From a virus, in IMG/VR virus record IMGVR_UViG_3300032088_000012, positions 1 through 49,326 of that record: a stretch of DNA of 49,326 bases; one strand, written 5' to 3'. The first letter of the stretch is position 1, and the number at the start of each line of letters is the position of its first letter. Positions 1 to 10,700 of this stretch are shown here, piece by piece. Under the pieces are notes generated by a model. That model saw nothing but the letters and a program-made list of their open reading frames with translations, did no database searches and was not told where the DNA came from. Both the position numbers and the translations under genes were made by a program.

Positions 1-3000
1 GTACCGTTAGTACCGTCAGTACCGTCAGTACCGTCAGTAATAGTAGCTGAAGTACCGTCACTAAAGCTAAGAGTAGTAACACCATTAACAGTGCTAGAGC
101 TAACTGTTAAGGCATCAGGGTCCACTCCTGCTTTTGATTTACTAAAAGTCTGCTTTTGTGTACCCGTAATTAAACTTTCTATATTTAAAGTATAGGTAAT
201 CACTGCAGTATCAGCACTCATATTACTATGATCACCAATTGTAAAAGAGTTTCCTACAACGCTTGTAGTACCTGCGGTAATATTACTCGCACTTACACTT
301 ACAGAGAATTCTCCTGTAGTTGGAGTGCCTGTAACACTGTCTAATTCTGTGCCTCCTTTATAAACTTCAATACTAGTACCAGAGCCGGAATAAGAAGATA
401 CAGTCCCAGTATTATTTGCTGTAAAGGAGTGCGCAGCGTTTGTAAGTACAACAGTATACCCATCTATACCATCAGTCCCATCTGCACCACTGGCGACATA
501 AAATATCGAAATAGTATCAAAAGCTATCTCATTAGTAGGATTTGCTGCCTCCGCTACACCTACTCGAATGCTTAAAGGGTTTCCTGCCCAGGTAGAAGTA
601 CTAGAAGGAATAGTATACGTAAAGGTATCTAAATCTCCCGTGCCATCTGTATAGGAGGTTTCGTCTGTAATACCGTCTCCTGTAAACTTAAAATAGGGGT
701 CAGTAAAATTACTAGAAGTGGCTGTAAATGTTAAAGTGCCGCTAGGGCTCGGATTTGAGGTGGTTCCATTCTCAGCAGTTTCATAAACTACTGAGTAATC
801 TGATGAAGTTAAATTTACAACTTTAGCCGTGCTTCCTCCCGCTCCATCCTTTACAAAGGGCAGAGTTATACTAGAGGTGGACTGCTTATCTATATTAGTT
901 TCGTCTAATTCTTCTGCAACTGTCACTGTAAATTCTAGGTCTGTGGCAGTAAATTCATCTACTTTGTCAAGAGTTTTCGTAGCTACAAAGTTAGTTCCTG
1001 CAGAAAAAACTGTGTCTGCACTTTGCGATATTTCAGAGTTATCAAAACCCGTACCTGTAAACTTAAATACAGGATTTTTGTATCCGAAAGCAGTAGCAGT
1101 TAATACTAAATTAGTGTAGTTTGTAGTTAAAGTTTCATCCCCATCAAAGTTAAAGAAGGTGGGAGAAGAGGTAATTAGTACACTTCGTGCAACTTTTCCA
1201 AGATTAGGATTAACCACAAAGTTTAAAGGATACGCTTTGAAAGTACCATTGTCATTTCTTATTTGGTAGATTGCAGCATCATCATTTCTATCAAAACGGA
1301 AAGAGTTTTTAGTTGCTGCAACACTTGAAATTGCAGTGCTAAAGCTTTTATCTATTCTAACATCTGTATTAGACGCAATATAAACTACTTTCGCAGCCTG
1401 AGTAGAACTAAACTTAATTAGGTCTCCTACAGAAAGAGATGAAGTAAATCCGCTACCTGTTACTTTATTCGAATTTGCAGCAACACTTACTGTACCTATA
1501 GAAGTCCAAGCAGTAGTATGAGCATCACTACCATTTCCAGCATCATAGAAATAGTTATAACCTAAATCACTGTCTCTGTAAAATTCTATGAGTTTTAAAG
1601 GATCAGTCGCATCTCCGTCAACCATTATATAACTAGAGGAGAACACTTTGTCCTCTTCAGGCAGCGAAGAGTAGTCAATTGACGTAAGCCCGCTACAATC
1701 TTGAGTATACTCTGCAGCAGGTGACCCATCAAAAGTACGAACAAGTGAAGGGTTTCCATCAGGTGATATAGAGTAGTCCTTATCTTCTAGAGTGAATGTC
1801 CCCGCTGCGGTAATAAAGGCAGGAGAAGAAGCAGTAGCTCCAATTGCCATGCCATATTGACGAGGAACTGCTTGTAAAGCTTCGCTTTCAATGGTGAAAG
1901 TAGTTTTCACTCGGTCGGATCTTTGACCGTTTTGTGCAATTGTACGAACTCCAATAGTAAACGACCCCGCAGGTAAGTCCATACCAGATAAACTAGTTTG
2001 AGACCTGTCCACTCGTATTATCTTAGGAAAGCCAGGAATATCGCCTGTTACTTCGTAGTAATCTATGTATTGATACACTTCTCCATTAATTTCTGGACGA
2101 TCCCAATATAGAGTTACATCATCTACTAATTGTCCAGAGTTTAGGCTCCCTGCTATAACATATGCATTAGTAGGGGCAGGTACAAACTCTCCTGACAAAG
2201 GCGGAGAGAACACAGGGTCACGAGTACTTAATGTAAAGTTATCATCTACAGCTGCATATTTTTCATTATAAAACTCTACTGCTGTTAGGCTATACTCATT
2301 CTTTGAGTCTTCTGAAATACTAAGAATCTTATAAAGTTTCTTAGAGCCTAATACTTCTTGACCGTCTATATTCTCTTGCAGTACCCAAACAGTCTCAGCA
2401 GATGGAGTTGTAGAGAATGCAGAATCAACTGTTAAAGAAGTGATATCAGAGCCAGAAGAGGTAGAAACTGTCTGAGTTTCTACGTTTGTATAAGGCTTCC
2501 ATGTAACATCTACATAGTTTCCGCTATCATCTAAAATATTACTAGCTTCTGTTTCTGTATCTATAGTTCCAGAATCAATAACATCGCCTCTAGAGTAAGA
2601 TACTGATCCAATTGTCGCAGAATCCTGGGCAAGAGTAGCTACAGTGTCCGTAAACAGCACACTCAGCTCATAAGTAGAGCCAGAAGTTAAAGTAATTAGG
2701 CGATCTAAAGGTATAGTAGTTGTATTTCTAGTACCAGTATTACTAATTCTGCCGCTATACTTTGCATTGCCAGGATATCGATCCGAATCCTGAACATTTA
2801 TAACATCCCCAGGGGATAAGAAAGCTGCATTAAGTGCTGTTTTGAAAGATACAATTTCAGTCTGATTAACAGCAGTCCATAACTTCCAACGACCATATCG
2901 AAGTGCCTGACCTTCAGTAGTTGCACCAAATGCTGCAGCTTCTTCAGAAATGATTCGTCCAGTTTTAATGATATTCTGGCGATCTTCGACTATAAGATTC

Positions 3001-5672
3001 TCTAGCTTATAGTTTGCATCAGGGTTATTCCAAGTTACAACTATTTGATTCGAACGAGTCTTGCTTCCTGTAGTTTCATACGAGAAAGCGCCTTCTATAA
3101 CATTTGCTTTGGAGAAGTTATAGATAGGATCAGAAGGCTGGTCTGTAATAGTATAGATTTCACCGTCCATCCAGTAAATCATACTTCTAAATACAGTAGC
3201 TAAGTCTTTTACAACTTTATAAGCGTCCGAAGATTTACTAAAGTATACATTTGTAGTAAATCGAGGCTCAGTTCCGCCGTTGCCGTCAGGAACAAGTTCA
3301 TCACAGTATCTAGCAATTCTGTAAAGTGCGTACTTATCAATCTCATCTTCATTTAACCACTCACCAAGACCGTAACGATTGTTAGTAAGTATATCATAGA
3401 ATACCCATGCAGGGTTATTTGTATAAACTTTTTCCGCTCTAAAGTTACCATCCCAGTTTTGGTAGGATGATTCGATAGACCCCGTACTAGTGTTCCTGTT
3501 ATAAGTAGCTAGTCCTGATGCTCCCTCTTCACGAGTTACATAGTTTGAAGGTACTTTTACTTTTACACCTTTACAGTGGTAAGTTCGAGTAGGCACACTC
3601 TGGAAATCTTTAGAGTTTATCCGTACTTTTGCCATCGCTGTAAGAGGATAAGATAGATTTTCTTTTATGATACTATTTAAAGAACTAATAGACCCGTCTG
3701 TAGAAGTGGTATAATTAGTATTGGTAGTATTAGTTCCTTGGTTGTACGCCAAGTCATTAAATGTAGTACGAGTAATTCTAATCTTAAAATCTGTAAAGGG
3801 CTGATATTTTTTAAGATCAATAATTTCTTCGAACACACGAGGAGCATTGCTCAACCCTACGTGCTCTATATTCTGCCCTATAGATTGATAAGGCTGGAAT
3901 GAGCCACCTTTTTCAATTGAAATTTCGCCAGTATACCTAACTGTAGCGGCTGTTTGAGTATTTGTCTCACTACGATTCCAAAGTTGTGGATATGCGAAGC
4001 TTACTCGTATTTCGTCTACTTCTTCTACTTGTGCGGCAGTAAGTCCAAAGCCTGCGGATGAAGTTCCTATATATTCTACTTGAGGATTATCAGTTTCTAC
4101 AGGATCACTGTACAGTACAGGACTAAAAGCACTAAAAGAGCCTCCAGGACCTATAGCTATTGATCCAACGCCTGTTCCAGCTGCATCTGCAAAGGCAGGT
4201 TGTACAATATTTCCTGTACGGAATTGAACATCAAGACTGGCATATTTTGAGCCGTTACCAATCCTATCCTCTAAAGACACAACAGAGTAGTTTGTAGAAG
4301 TTAGGTCACACTTATAGCTTCCAGTATTACCTGGGAAGCTAGATGAAAGAGTAAGAGACGTTCCTGAAATAGAAGCTACTTGAAGTTTGCCGTCTACAAC
4401 AATAGTATAGCTGCCATTCACAAGAGCAGGATTTAATGCACTACCCGGAAAAGGTATACAAACTACTTCTGTGCTTGAAATAAAGGAGTTAACGTACCCT
4501 TCAAATATTGTAGCAGAGCTAGAGTCTAAAAGGCGAATAATTGCTGCAGCAGTAGAGTTCTCTGGGTCATAAACAAAATCAGAAGTAAAAAGAGCACTGC
4601 TAGCAGTAACTGTAACAGCATCATAAGAAGAAACGCTAGTTAAAGATGCAGTACCTGATTGAGAGCCGTAGTTTCGTACTATTATATATTTTGTACCATT
4701 GTCGGAAGTATCTGCAAGTATTTCTTTCGTATACCCATTTTTATCTATAGTTACTGACGAACTGCCATTTGTGAAATCAAACTCTACTGGAGTTTGAGAT
4801 ACTCTTGTAAGGCTCTTCGCCTGCTCAAAGCTAGGATCATCGTTTAAATAAACAGACTTAGGGCCGTCTACCAAGCCATAGATAGGGCCTTCAGAGATAA
4901 TATCTGTAAATAATATATCTTGAGTGTTTCTAAAAGAAGAGCCCGCCGACATAGGCCCAGACTGGCTAAGAGTGGCAGTAGAATTTGCTCCACCATTTAT
5001 ACCCCTCTCGTATAAATCCTCATAATGGGCGTCAAGTAGAGAATTAGAAATAATATTACCATTAATATCTACATCTTGATCTGAAGAAGTTACTCGCTTA
5101 TTCCCATGTATCATTTCAAAAGATACTGGGTACCCAGGTACACGAAGTTCTCCATATAGTAATGGGATTGGCATACCTTCTACAATAGTTTGCTCTGAAC
5201 CATTGAAGAGATATCCTTCGTCTTTTTCATCAACAGAAGGGTCTGGAGCCATTAACTGCTGAATACCAGTCATAGCTAGGTTTACTGATACTGAGGCCAG
5301 TAACATACCTGTTTTTGTCAGCTCTCCAGATACTATTAAAGCTCCTCCTGGATTTATGATAAACAATGTAGCCAGTGCTAGAGCGGCAAGAACTTTTCCT
5401 CCCCCAGACTTAGAACCTGCAGGAATAGGAGTGATAATAATATCACCTTCTCGAAGAGGAAGCAAGCACTCTAATGGAGTTTCTAACTCATTGCCACCTA
5501 CTTCAATATGAAAACCAATATCACACTCTGCCGCATCTATAAAGTATTTTTTGAAAGAAGGATTATTAGCTTCTATAAGACGAAGAGCATCTTTTACACT
5601 GTCTCCACTAAAAGAGTGCTCTGCCCCAAAGTTTAATGCTAGCTCGCCTTCTAAATAAATCTTACGGTTCAT
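1..5672 (-). CDS. Tail tip attachment protein: fused lambda gpI-like and gpJ-like host-specificity protein (partial)
   Basis: One uninterrupted minus-strand frame starts at ATG 5672 and runs off the left edge after about 1890 codons. The first ~190 residues resemble lambda gpI (tail assembly), including a PIPAGSKSGG stretch and a glycine/alanine-rich hydrophobic part. The frame then passes without a stop into a gpJ-like region (FRNTQDILFTDIISEGPIYG, then RYGLGEWLNEDEIDKYALY near 3.3 kb). The C-terminal part is beta-rich and repetitive, like fibronectin/Ig-type modules. The last visible residues (positions 1-60) are Gly-Thr-Asp/Asn triplets like a phage collagen-like shaft. The role inferred from lambda is the central tail tip that contacts the host receptor. 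The start overlaps the end of the upstream K-like gene. In lambda I and J are separate genes, so the fusion is the odd feature. The true C-terminus is outside the window. Confidence 0.88.
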   Translation of the reverse strand, partial: MNRKIYLEGELALNFGAEHSFSGDSVKDALRLIEANNPSFKKYFIDAAECDIGFHIEVGGNELETPLECLLPLREGDIIITPIPAGSKSGGGKVLAALALATLFIINPGGALIVSGELTKTGMLLASVSVNLAMTGIQQLMAPDPSVDEKDEGYLFNGSEQTIVEGMPIPLLYGELRVPGYPVSFEMIHGNKRVTSSDQDVDINGNIISNSLLDAHYEDLYERGINGGANSTATLSQSGPMSAGSSFRNTQDILFTDIISEGPIYGLVDGPKSVYLNDDPSFEQAKSLTRVSQTPVEFDFTNGSSSVTIDKNGYTKEILADTSDNGTKYIIVRNYGSQSGTASLTSVSSYDAVTVTASSALFTSDFVYDPENSTAAAIIRLLDSSSATIFEGYVNSFISSTEVVCIPFPGSALNPALVNGSYTIVVDGKLQVASISGTSLTLSSSFPGNTGSYKCDLTSTNYSVVSLEDRIGNGSKYASLDVQFRTGNIVQPAFADAAGTGVGSIAIGPGGSFSAFSPVLYSDPVETDNPQVEYIGTSSAGFGLTAAQVEEVDEIRVSFAYPQLWNRSETNTQTAATVRYTGEISIEKGGSFQPYQSIGQNIEHVGLSNAPRVFEEIIDLKKYQPFTDFKIRITRTTFNDLAYNQGTNTTNTNYTTSTDGSISSLNSIIKENLSYPLTAMAKVRINSKDFQSVPTRTYHCKGVKVKVPSNYVTREEGASGLATYNRNTSTGSIESSYQNWDGNFRAEKVYTNNPAWVFYDILTNNRYGLGEWLNEDEIDKYALYRIARYCDELVPDGNGGTEPRFTTNVYFSKSSDAYKVVKDLATVFRSMIYWMDGEIYTITDQPSDPIYNFSKANVIEGAFSYETTGSKTRSNQIVVTWNNPDANYKLENLIVEDRQNIIKTGRIISEEAAAFGATTEGQALRYGRWKLWTAVNQTEIVSFKTALNAAFLSPGDVINVQDSDRYPGNAKYSGRISNTGTRNTTTIPLDRLITLTSGSTYELSVLFTDTVATLAQDSATIGSVSYSRGDVIDSGTIDTETEASNILDDSGNYVDVTWKPYTNVETQTVSTSSGSDITSLTVDSAFSTTPSAETVWVLQENIDGQEVLGSKKLYKILSISEDSKNEYSLTAVEFYNEKYAAVDDNFTLSTRDPVFSPPLSGEFVPAPTNAYVIAGSLNSGQLVDDVTLYWDRPEINGEVYQYIDYYEVTGDIPGFPKIIRVDRSQTSLSGMDLPAGSFTIGVRTIAQNGQRSDRVKTTFTIESEALQAVPRQYGMAIGATASSPAFITAAGTFTLEDKDYSISPDGNPSLVRTFDGSPAAEYTQDCSGLTSIDYSSLPEEDKVFSSSYIMVDGDATDPLKLIEFYRDSDLGYNYFYDAGNGSDAHTTAWTSIGTVSVAANSNKVTGSGFTSSLSVGDLIKFSSTQAAKVVYIASNTDVRIDKSFSTAISSVAATKNSFRFDRNDDAAIYQIRNDNGTFKAYPLNFVVNPNLGKVARSVLITSSPTFFNFDGDETLTTNYTNLVLTATAFGYKNPVFKFTGTGFDNSEISQSADTVFSAGTNFVATKTLDKVDEFTATDLEFTVTVAEELDETNIDKQSTSSITLPFVKDGAGGSTAKVVNLTSSDYSVVYETAENGTTSNPSPSGTLTFTATSSNFTDPYFKFTGDGITDETSYTDGTGDLDTFTYTIPSSTSTWAGNPLSIRVGVAEAANPTNEIAFDTISIFYVASGADGTDGIDGYTVVLTNAAHSFTANNTGTVSSYSGSGTSIEVYKGGTELDSVTGTPTTGEFSVSVSASNITAGTTSVVGNSFTIGDHSNMSADTAVITYTLNIESLITGTQKQTFSKSKAGVDPDALTVSSSTVNGVTTLSFSDGTSATITDGTDGTDGTNG

Positions 5673-6351
5673 ATCGGTATATTCCAGTTAAATGCTTTTT
5701 CCACAAAGGATATAGGTTTTCTCTGCAAGAGAGGCGGTTTACTGCATGATGAAAAAATATATCATTATCAGTATAAACTCCACAATGGTTAGGTACTGCT
5801 GCTCCCATTGTAAATATTAATAAATCATTTGGCTTTAGATCGTTTACTTTCTTAAAGCCCCACTCTTGTATATGTTCGTCTGTAAAATAGTTATGACCGT
5901 GTTCCCACCAGTCATCTAAGTACGGTAATCTTTTCGGTAGCTCAAACCCTAAAGTCTGTTTATAGTAGTCCCTACACGCTTCCAGACAATCGAACTTACC
6001 AAACTCATACTCTCTTCCTACTAAAGTATTTACTTTTACTTCTGGTTCTACTATATTTAACTCCATACCAGGGTAGCTAAAAATATAGTAAGGTACTCCT
6101 AAAGAATTACAGTATTTTATATCGTTGTCGCTAGGTTCATTTGTCCAATCTATATGGTTGTGAACGATTGCGAATATATCTGCTTGCCTTCTTACTGAAA
6201 TATAATCTGTAGGATCAAGTATAAAATCTTCGTTATCTTGTGCAAGATTTTTACAAGGAAAATACTTTTTCTTACCTTTTACTATTCCAATTATTCCGCA
6301 AGCTTCTTGAGGATAGTTCTCCTCAAAATGTTTCTGAATATCATCGATCAT
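5662..6351 (-). CDS. Tail assembly protein K-like: JAMM plus NlpC/P60 peptidase
   Basis: The 229-residue protein has two peptidase domains. Residues 1-110 carry a JAMM/MPN zinc-metalloprotease signature: E16, H64-x-H66, then S74 and D77, matching HxH-x7-S-x2-D. Residues 115-229 look like NlpC/P60 with candidate catalytic C122 (in FDC), H189 (NHCGVY) and H201/H202. This architecture is that of lambda gpK, a tail-tip assembly protein thought to act on peptidoglycan during assembly or DNA entry. The gene lies between the L-like and I/J-like genes with 4-11 nt overlaps, as in lambda. Confidence 0.9.
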   Translation of the reverse strand: MIDDIQKHFEENYPQEACGIIGIVKGKKKYFPCKNLAQDNEDFILDPTDYISVRRQADIFAIVHNHIDWTNEPSDNDIKYCNSLGVPYYIFSYPGMELNIVEPEVKVNTLVGREYEFGKFDCLEACRDYYKQTLGFELPKRLPYLDDWWEHGHNYFTDEHIQEWGFKKVNDLKPNDLLIFTMGAAVPNHCGVYTDNDIFFHHAVNRLSCRENLYPLWKKHLTGIYRYEP

Positions 6352-7349
6352 CTAAACTTCATGCTTCCTATAAAGGCTCCGAAAGGCAATATTTTACCCG
6401 TATTTTTATCGGTAGCAGGATCTGAATTAGAACTTCCAACAGTCTGAGGCTTAAACTGGAATCTACATTTGCAAGAAGATAATTTTTTACCGCAAACATC
6501 CCCCTTCTCCCAATAGTTAGAATCAGTAGATGGAGTATTTCCTGCGCCAGCAATTAAGCATTTCCATACAGTGGTTTGAGTGCCATCATTATACTCTACA
6601 TAGTCTCCCGCTGAGTAAGAAGTTGCTCCACTATAAGTAACATAAGTTTCATACTGTCCAGAAGTCCAACCAGTCATTGTACTGCCAGAAGGTACAATCG
6701 GTTTATCGTCTACATCGAAATAAGCTTTGTGTGTATTGACTCCTCCAGCTCCATCAGAGTAAGAAACTACACTATCTTTACTCCAAATACACCCACCTTT
6801 TTGAGAGAGTCCGTATCCTTGGTACTGCCATGAACAATATTTGCCAATAACAGTACGGTTTGGTATAGTTATACCAGATAAATCATAAGGAGCTGAAAGT
6901 TCATAAGTTACTACTGTACTTGTTTCTCCAGAAATTCGGTCAAGTATGAATTTTTTAATTGGAAACTCTACAGGAGGAGAAGCATCACCGCTTTCTCCAT
7001 ATAAGTATTTTTTAAGAGTAGTTCTTTTTGTAACTCGCTCACCTACTAAGTCCTCTGCCTTAACGTTTCCAATTGCTGCTGAAAAAGTGTTTGCTACATT
7101 TGCTACACTAAGAGTAGGGCGGTTTATAGCTCCGTCCGCAGATAGGTCTACTCCGTCCATCATAATAGGAAACGCTATATACTCTCGAACAGTATAAGGA
7201 CTAGTACGGTCTCGAAATTGTACAGTAGATAAATCAGCTTCTAGTCCTGCATGAAAATACAAAATAGTACCGTCTACAGTAAGTTCATAAAGTTCTACAA
7301 GCTCACTACCCGGGTCTTGTAGTTGTACTGCTTCTATTAACTCACTCAT
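6348..7349 (-). CDS. Minor tail protein L-like with a carbohydrate-binding-like insert
   Basis: The 333-residue protein has the gene position, size class and cysteine-rich C-terminus of lambda gpL, whose cysteines bind an iron-sulfur cluster. Visible cysteines are C172, C187, C264, C286, C293 and C295. Between C187 and C286 lies an extra segment (about residues 228-282) with the pattern W-T-x-Y, SYSAGDYVEYN, VWKCL, and a closing W280, which resembles a small chitin-binding CBM5/12-type module. Such a module could make a surface-exposed glycan contact at the tail tip; that is inference. It overlaps M upstream and K downstream by 4 nt each. Confidence 0.85.
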   Translation of the reverse strand: MSELIEAVQLQDPGSELVELYELTVDGTILYFHAGLEADLSTVQFRDRTSPYTVREYIAFPIMMDGVDLSADGAINRPTLSVANVANTFSAAIGNVKAEDLVGERVTKRTTLKKYLYGESGDASPPVEFPIKKFILDRISGETSTVVTYELSAPYDLSGITIPNRTVIGKYCSWQYQGYGLSQKGGCIWSKDSVVSYSDGAGGVNTHKAYFDVDDKPIVPSGSTMTGWTSGQYETYVTYSGATSYSAGDYVEYNDGTQTTVWKCLIAGAGNTPSTDSNYWEKGDVCGKKLSSCKCRFQFKPQTVGSSNSDPATDKNTGKILPFGAFIGSMKFR

Positions 7350-7726
7350 GCTTCATATACTCGTCGAAAAGTTGCTGTTACTGAGTACACACCTTCATGG
7401 TGGTACAGTTGATTATAGTTTTCACAGACTACTTTAAGAGCTAATTCTCCTCCTGCGTTATCATCAGGAATTGTATAAGTAAAAGCAGTTGCTCCCTTTA
7501 AGGAAGCAAAATACCCTGTGATATCATCGATTTCTGCAGCAGTACGATTATTAAAAGTTACACTAAAGGTCTCTTGAATAGAGTTGATTCCGTCTGCAAT
7601 TCTTTGCTCGTAGCCATCTCCAAACTTTGCTACCAATACTTTAGGGGCAGATTGTCGCCCAATTCCCCTGTCGGGGGAAATGGTGCGACTGCCGAAACCT
7701 GCTGAAGTTGTAAATCCAAGTGCCAT
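7346..7726 (-). CDS. Minor tail protein M-like
   Basis: The 126-residue protein begins MALGFTTSAGFGSR and contains FGDGYEQRIADG, the pattern seen in lambda gpM-type tail-tip proteins. It sits exactly where gpM is expected, between the tape measure and gpL, with a 4-nt overlap on the L side and a 1-nt overlap on the tape-measure side. It is probably a structural part of the tail tip linking the tube to the attachment complex. No enzymatic motif is seen. Confidence 0.85.
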   Translation of the reverse strand: MALGFTTSAGFGSRTISPDRGIGRQSAPKVLVAKFGDGYEQRIADGINSIQETFSVTFNNRTAAEIDDITGYFASLKGATAFTYTIPDDNAGGELALKVVCENYNQLYHHEGVYSVTATFRRVYEA

Positions 7727-10700
7727 TATGCTGCTCCATATGGGCTAAGTATTCCGCCCGAACGTTTTTGATTTTGTAGTTCTTGCTGTACTGCTCGTGC
7801 AATAACTTGTCCAAGATTTCCTGCTTGAGCTGAATCTTGCTGAGAGTTAGTAGATGCGTTTCCTTGGTTGTCTACAGACACGTTTACAGTTACATTATTA
7901 TTTTGTTGGCCCGAGCCTTTCATCTCTACTGGAATTGAACTGCCGTTTGGTAGAGGTACAATCGCCTCATTATGACGACCCTCTCCTACCATACCAAGGG
8001 TTGGCTTACTTACAATTCCGCCGTTTGCGTATGCACGGAAGCCCCCAGGAGCCATTCCACCCTTTGCAAAACCTAAGAAGCTAGTAAATAAGCTGGCAAT
8101 TCCTCCGCCTCCGCCAAGTAATGAACCTAGACCTTGGAAAAGGCTGCCAAATATGCTTCCGAAGCCTTTTAGTAAGGGGTTCTCTTTTGAGAATAGTCCT
8201 GTAAGTCCTTTGAAGAAGGGATTCTCACTGTTTGAAAAGAATCTTATAATAGGGCTAAATAGTCCTCCACGCCTTTCAGTTTTTTCTGCCAGAACTCCTT
8301 GATCATCCTCTACAGAAGTAGTACCTTTTGATCCTAGAAGAAACCTTGATATACTACCCTGCTTTTTCTTCTTTACATCTTCTATTATAGAAGGCTCAGG
8401 AGGCCCTACAAATGCTGCAGGCTCTGCACCCATAGCAGAACGAATTGCTGCTCCGACAGCGGCTGCTCCTTCTGTAAGCGCATATGCTACTGTAACTGCT
8501 CCCATCTGCGCTATCTGTAAAGGATTAGTACCCATTATAAGATCAGTCAGCTGTGTAGATAGAGTATCGGCAATTCCATTCAATACTCCCTTACCTATGT
8601 TAACTATTGCGTCCTTTAAATTCTTCTCTTCACCTTTAATAACTGCTGCAATATTTTTCTGTACTGAAGACTCTAAGCCTTGATTTGCAGAATCATAGAG
8701 CTGCGCTACATTATTAGCACTTCTTTCTAGGCTTATATTTTGCTGGTTTATTAATTCTAGCTCTTGTTCTAAAGCTTGTAGCCTAGTTTGTTCCTGATTA
8801 TTAAGTTTTCCATTTTGATTTTCTCGCTCATTATAAAGTATGTTAATTTGCTCTTCTACATACTTTCTATTGTTTGAAAGTTCTTGTGATTTCAACTCTC
8901 TCTGAATTAGGGTAGCTTGGCCTTTTGTCTGACCCCGCAGAGATTTTTCTGATATAACCGCTAAGGCATTTGCCCTTCTTATCTTATTTTTCTCTACATT
9001 ATCTAAGGCTTCGGCAAATTGTAGATTTCTCTCAGTAATTCCAAGTTGAATTTTTTGTTCGTCAGTTAGTTTTCCGTTCTGGTTCCTTAAAGCTTCGGTT
9101 TCTTTAACTAAAGCTTTTAAAGCAATTACTGCGGACTCTGCTGCAGTAACATTTAGAAACCCCGTTCTAAGTTGATTAGACTGGGTTTTTGTGTCTTCCA
9201 AAGCTCTTGCATAGTTTTTGAATAGTAGTGTAGCTTCTTGTACCGCCGATTGCTCTTGCTTTAATTGAGTCAATAATTCTTGCGTTTTTTCTATGGACAA
9301 TCCTTTAGTGTGTACTAATTCATTCAATGTTTCTAAGTAAGCTCTTATACTTTTAGAGCTTCCATCTGCGAATTGGTTATTTAATACACTTAAATTAGCT
9401 GCTTGATCTGTTAAGGTTTTTCCTAGATCTTTTAGTCTTTGATCATCCGAAGTATTAAGAAACTCGCCAAAAGTTTTATCAGTATCTGCTAACTCTTGCC
9501 TTAGACCTTTTAAGTCCTTTGCTGCTTTATTTATACTTTGAGCGGCTTGCCCGTAGGCATTAATACCTCCTCTATTTATTATGCCAGATAATCTATCTTC
9601 TCTATTTGCCAGGGTAGTAGCTGCTTTTTCTACGCTAATTTCGAGATCTTTTATATTTTCTAAGTTACTTTCTTGAAATTTTGCAAAATTTTCTAACCCT
9701 AAATCAAATAAAGGCTCTAGTTTAGGCAGCTGTACTGCCCCTATTCTAGTTCCTAAGTTTGTAAAGTACTCTAGGCCGGTGCCTCCTTCTTCTAGAAGAA
9801 TTCTTTGAATCTCATTAAAGTTTTTAAACTCCTCTGTTAATGAGGATACTTTCTCTCCTGCATAGTCTAAAGCCTTAGAAGTCTCATCCGCTTCTTTTTT
9901 GGTTTTAAAAAACTGATAAACAACGACTCCCAGAGTTGCTGCTAAAGATACCCATGAAATTACTGAAAGTGCAGTCGCAGCAAAACCTGCAAAACTTGCA
10001 ACAGCGCCTTTCATTGTAGCCATGGTTAGGTTCCAGCCGACCGCTATTTTCTTGCCTGCTACACCTATGAACCCTTGTGTTTTCTTAAATTCTTGCTGAA
10101 TTCCTTTAGTGCTTTTCTTTGTTGCTAAAAGCATCTCATCAAGAGCTAACGTCCAGTTAGCTTTCATTTCTTTAGTTAAAGTTTTGCTGTTGGCAACCGC
10201 CCTCTTCATTCCTGATAACTGCTGAGAGCTTAGGTCTGCGCCACGTCCTTTACTGATTAAGTCAAAACCGCTACCAGGCTTTGTAGTCTTAAATCCTGGG
10301 TCTCCAAGAGCCTGAGCTCTTTGTGCAGCCGCTTCTTTATTTGCAACGCGCATTTCAGTAGTGTAAGACTTTAAAGCAGCTTTAGATTTTTCGTATGACT
10401 CAGTAGCTTTTTCAGCACTCTCTCTAGCTGTATTTCCAATATCTCGTAGACCTGGAAGAGCTGCCGTTAGTACGCCCTTACCAAAGACCCCTAGTAAAGC
10501 TACTCCAAGTAGAGGAAATTGAGAAATAGCTTCTGCAAATGGGCCTAGAGTTACTGCTGCAAATTCTTTTATTTTATTTATAATATCATCAAAAGACTTT
10601 CCTAGCTTATTAAAAGTATTTACTCCAGGGTTAACAACTGCAATAATTTTAGAGTACTTTCTTTCTGCCTGGTCTAGAACATTGTTTGCTACTGCTTGAC

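Noticed and set aside
1-60. Short tandem repeat as a phase-variable tract
   Set aside because: The GTACCGTCA-type 9-mer repeat is in frame and encodes Gly-Thr-Asp triplets; changes in copy number would keep the frame, so it is better read as a collagen-like shaft.
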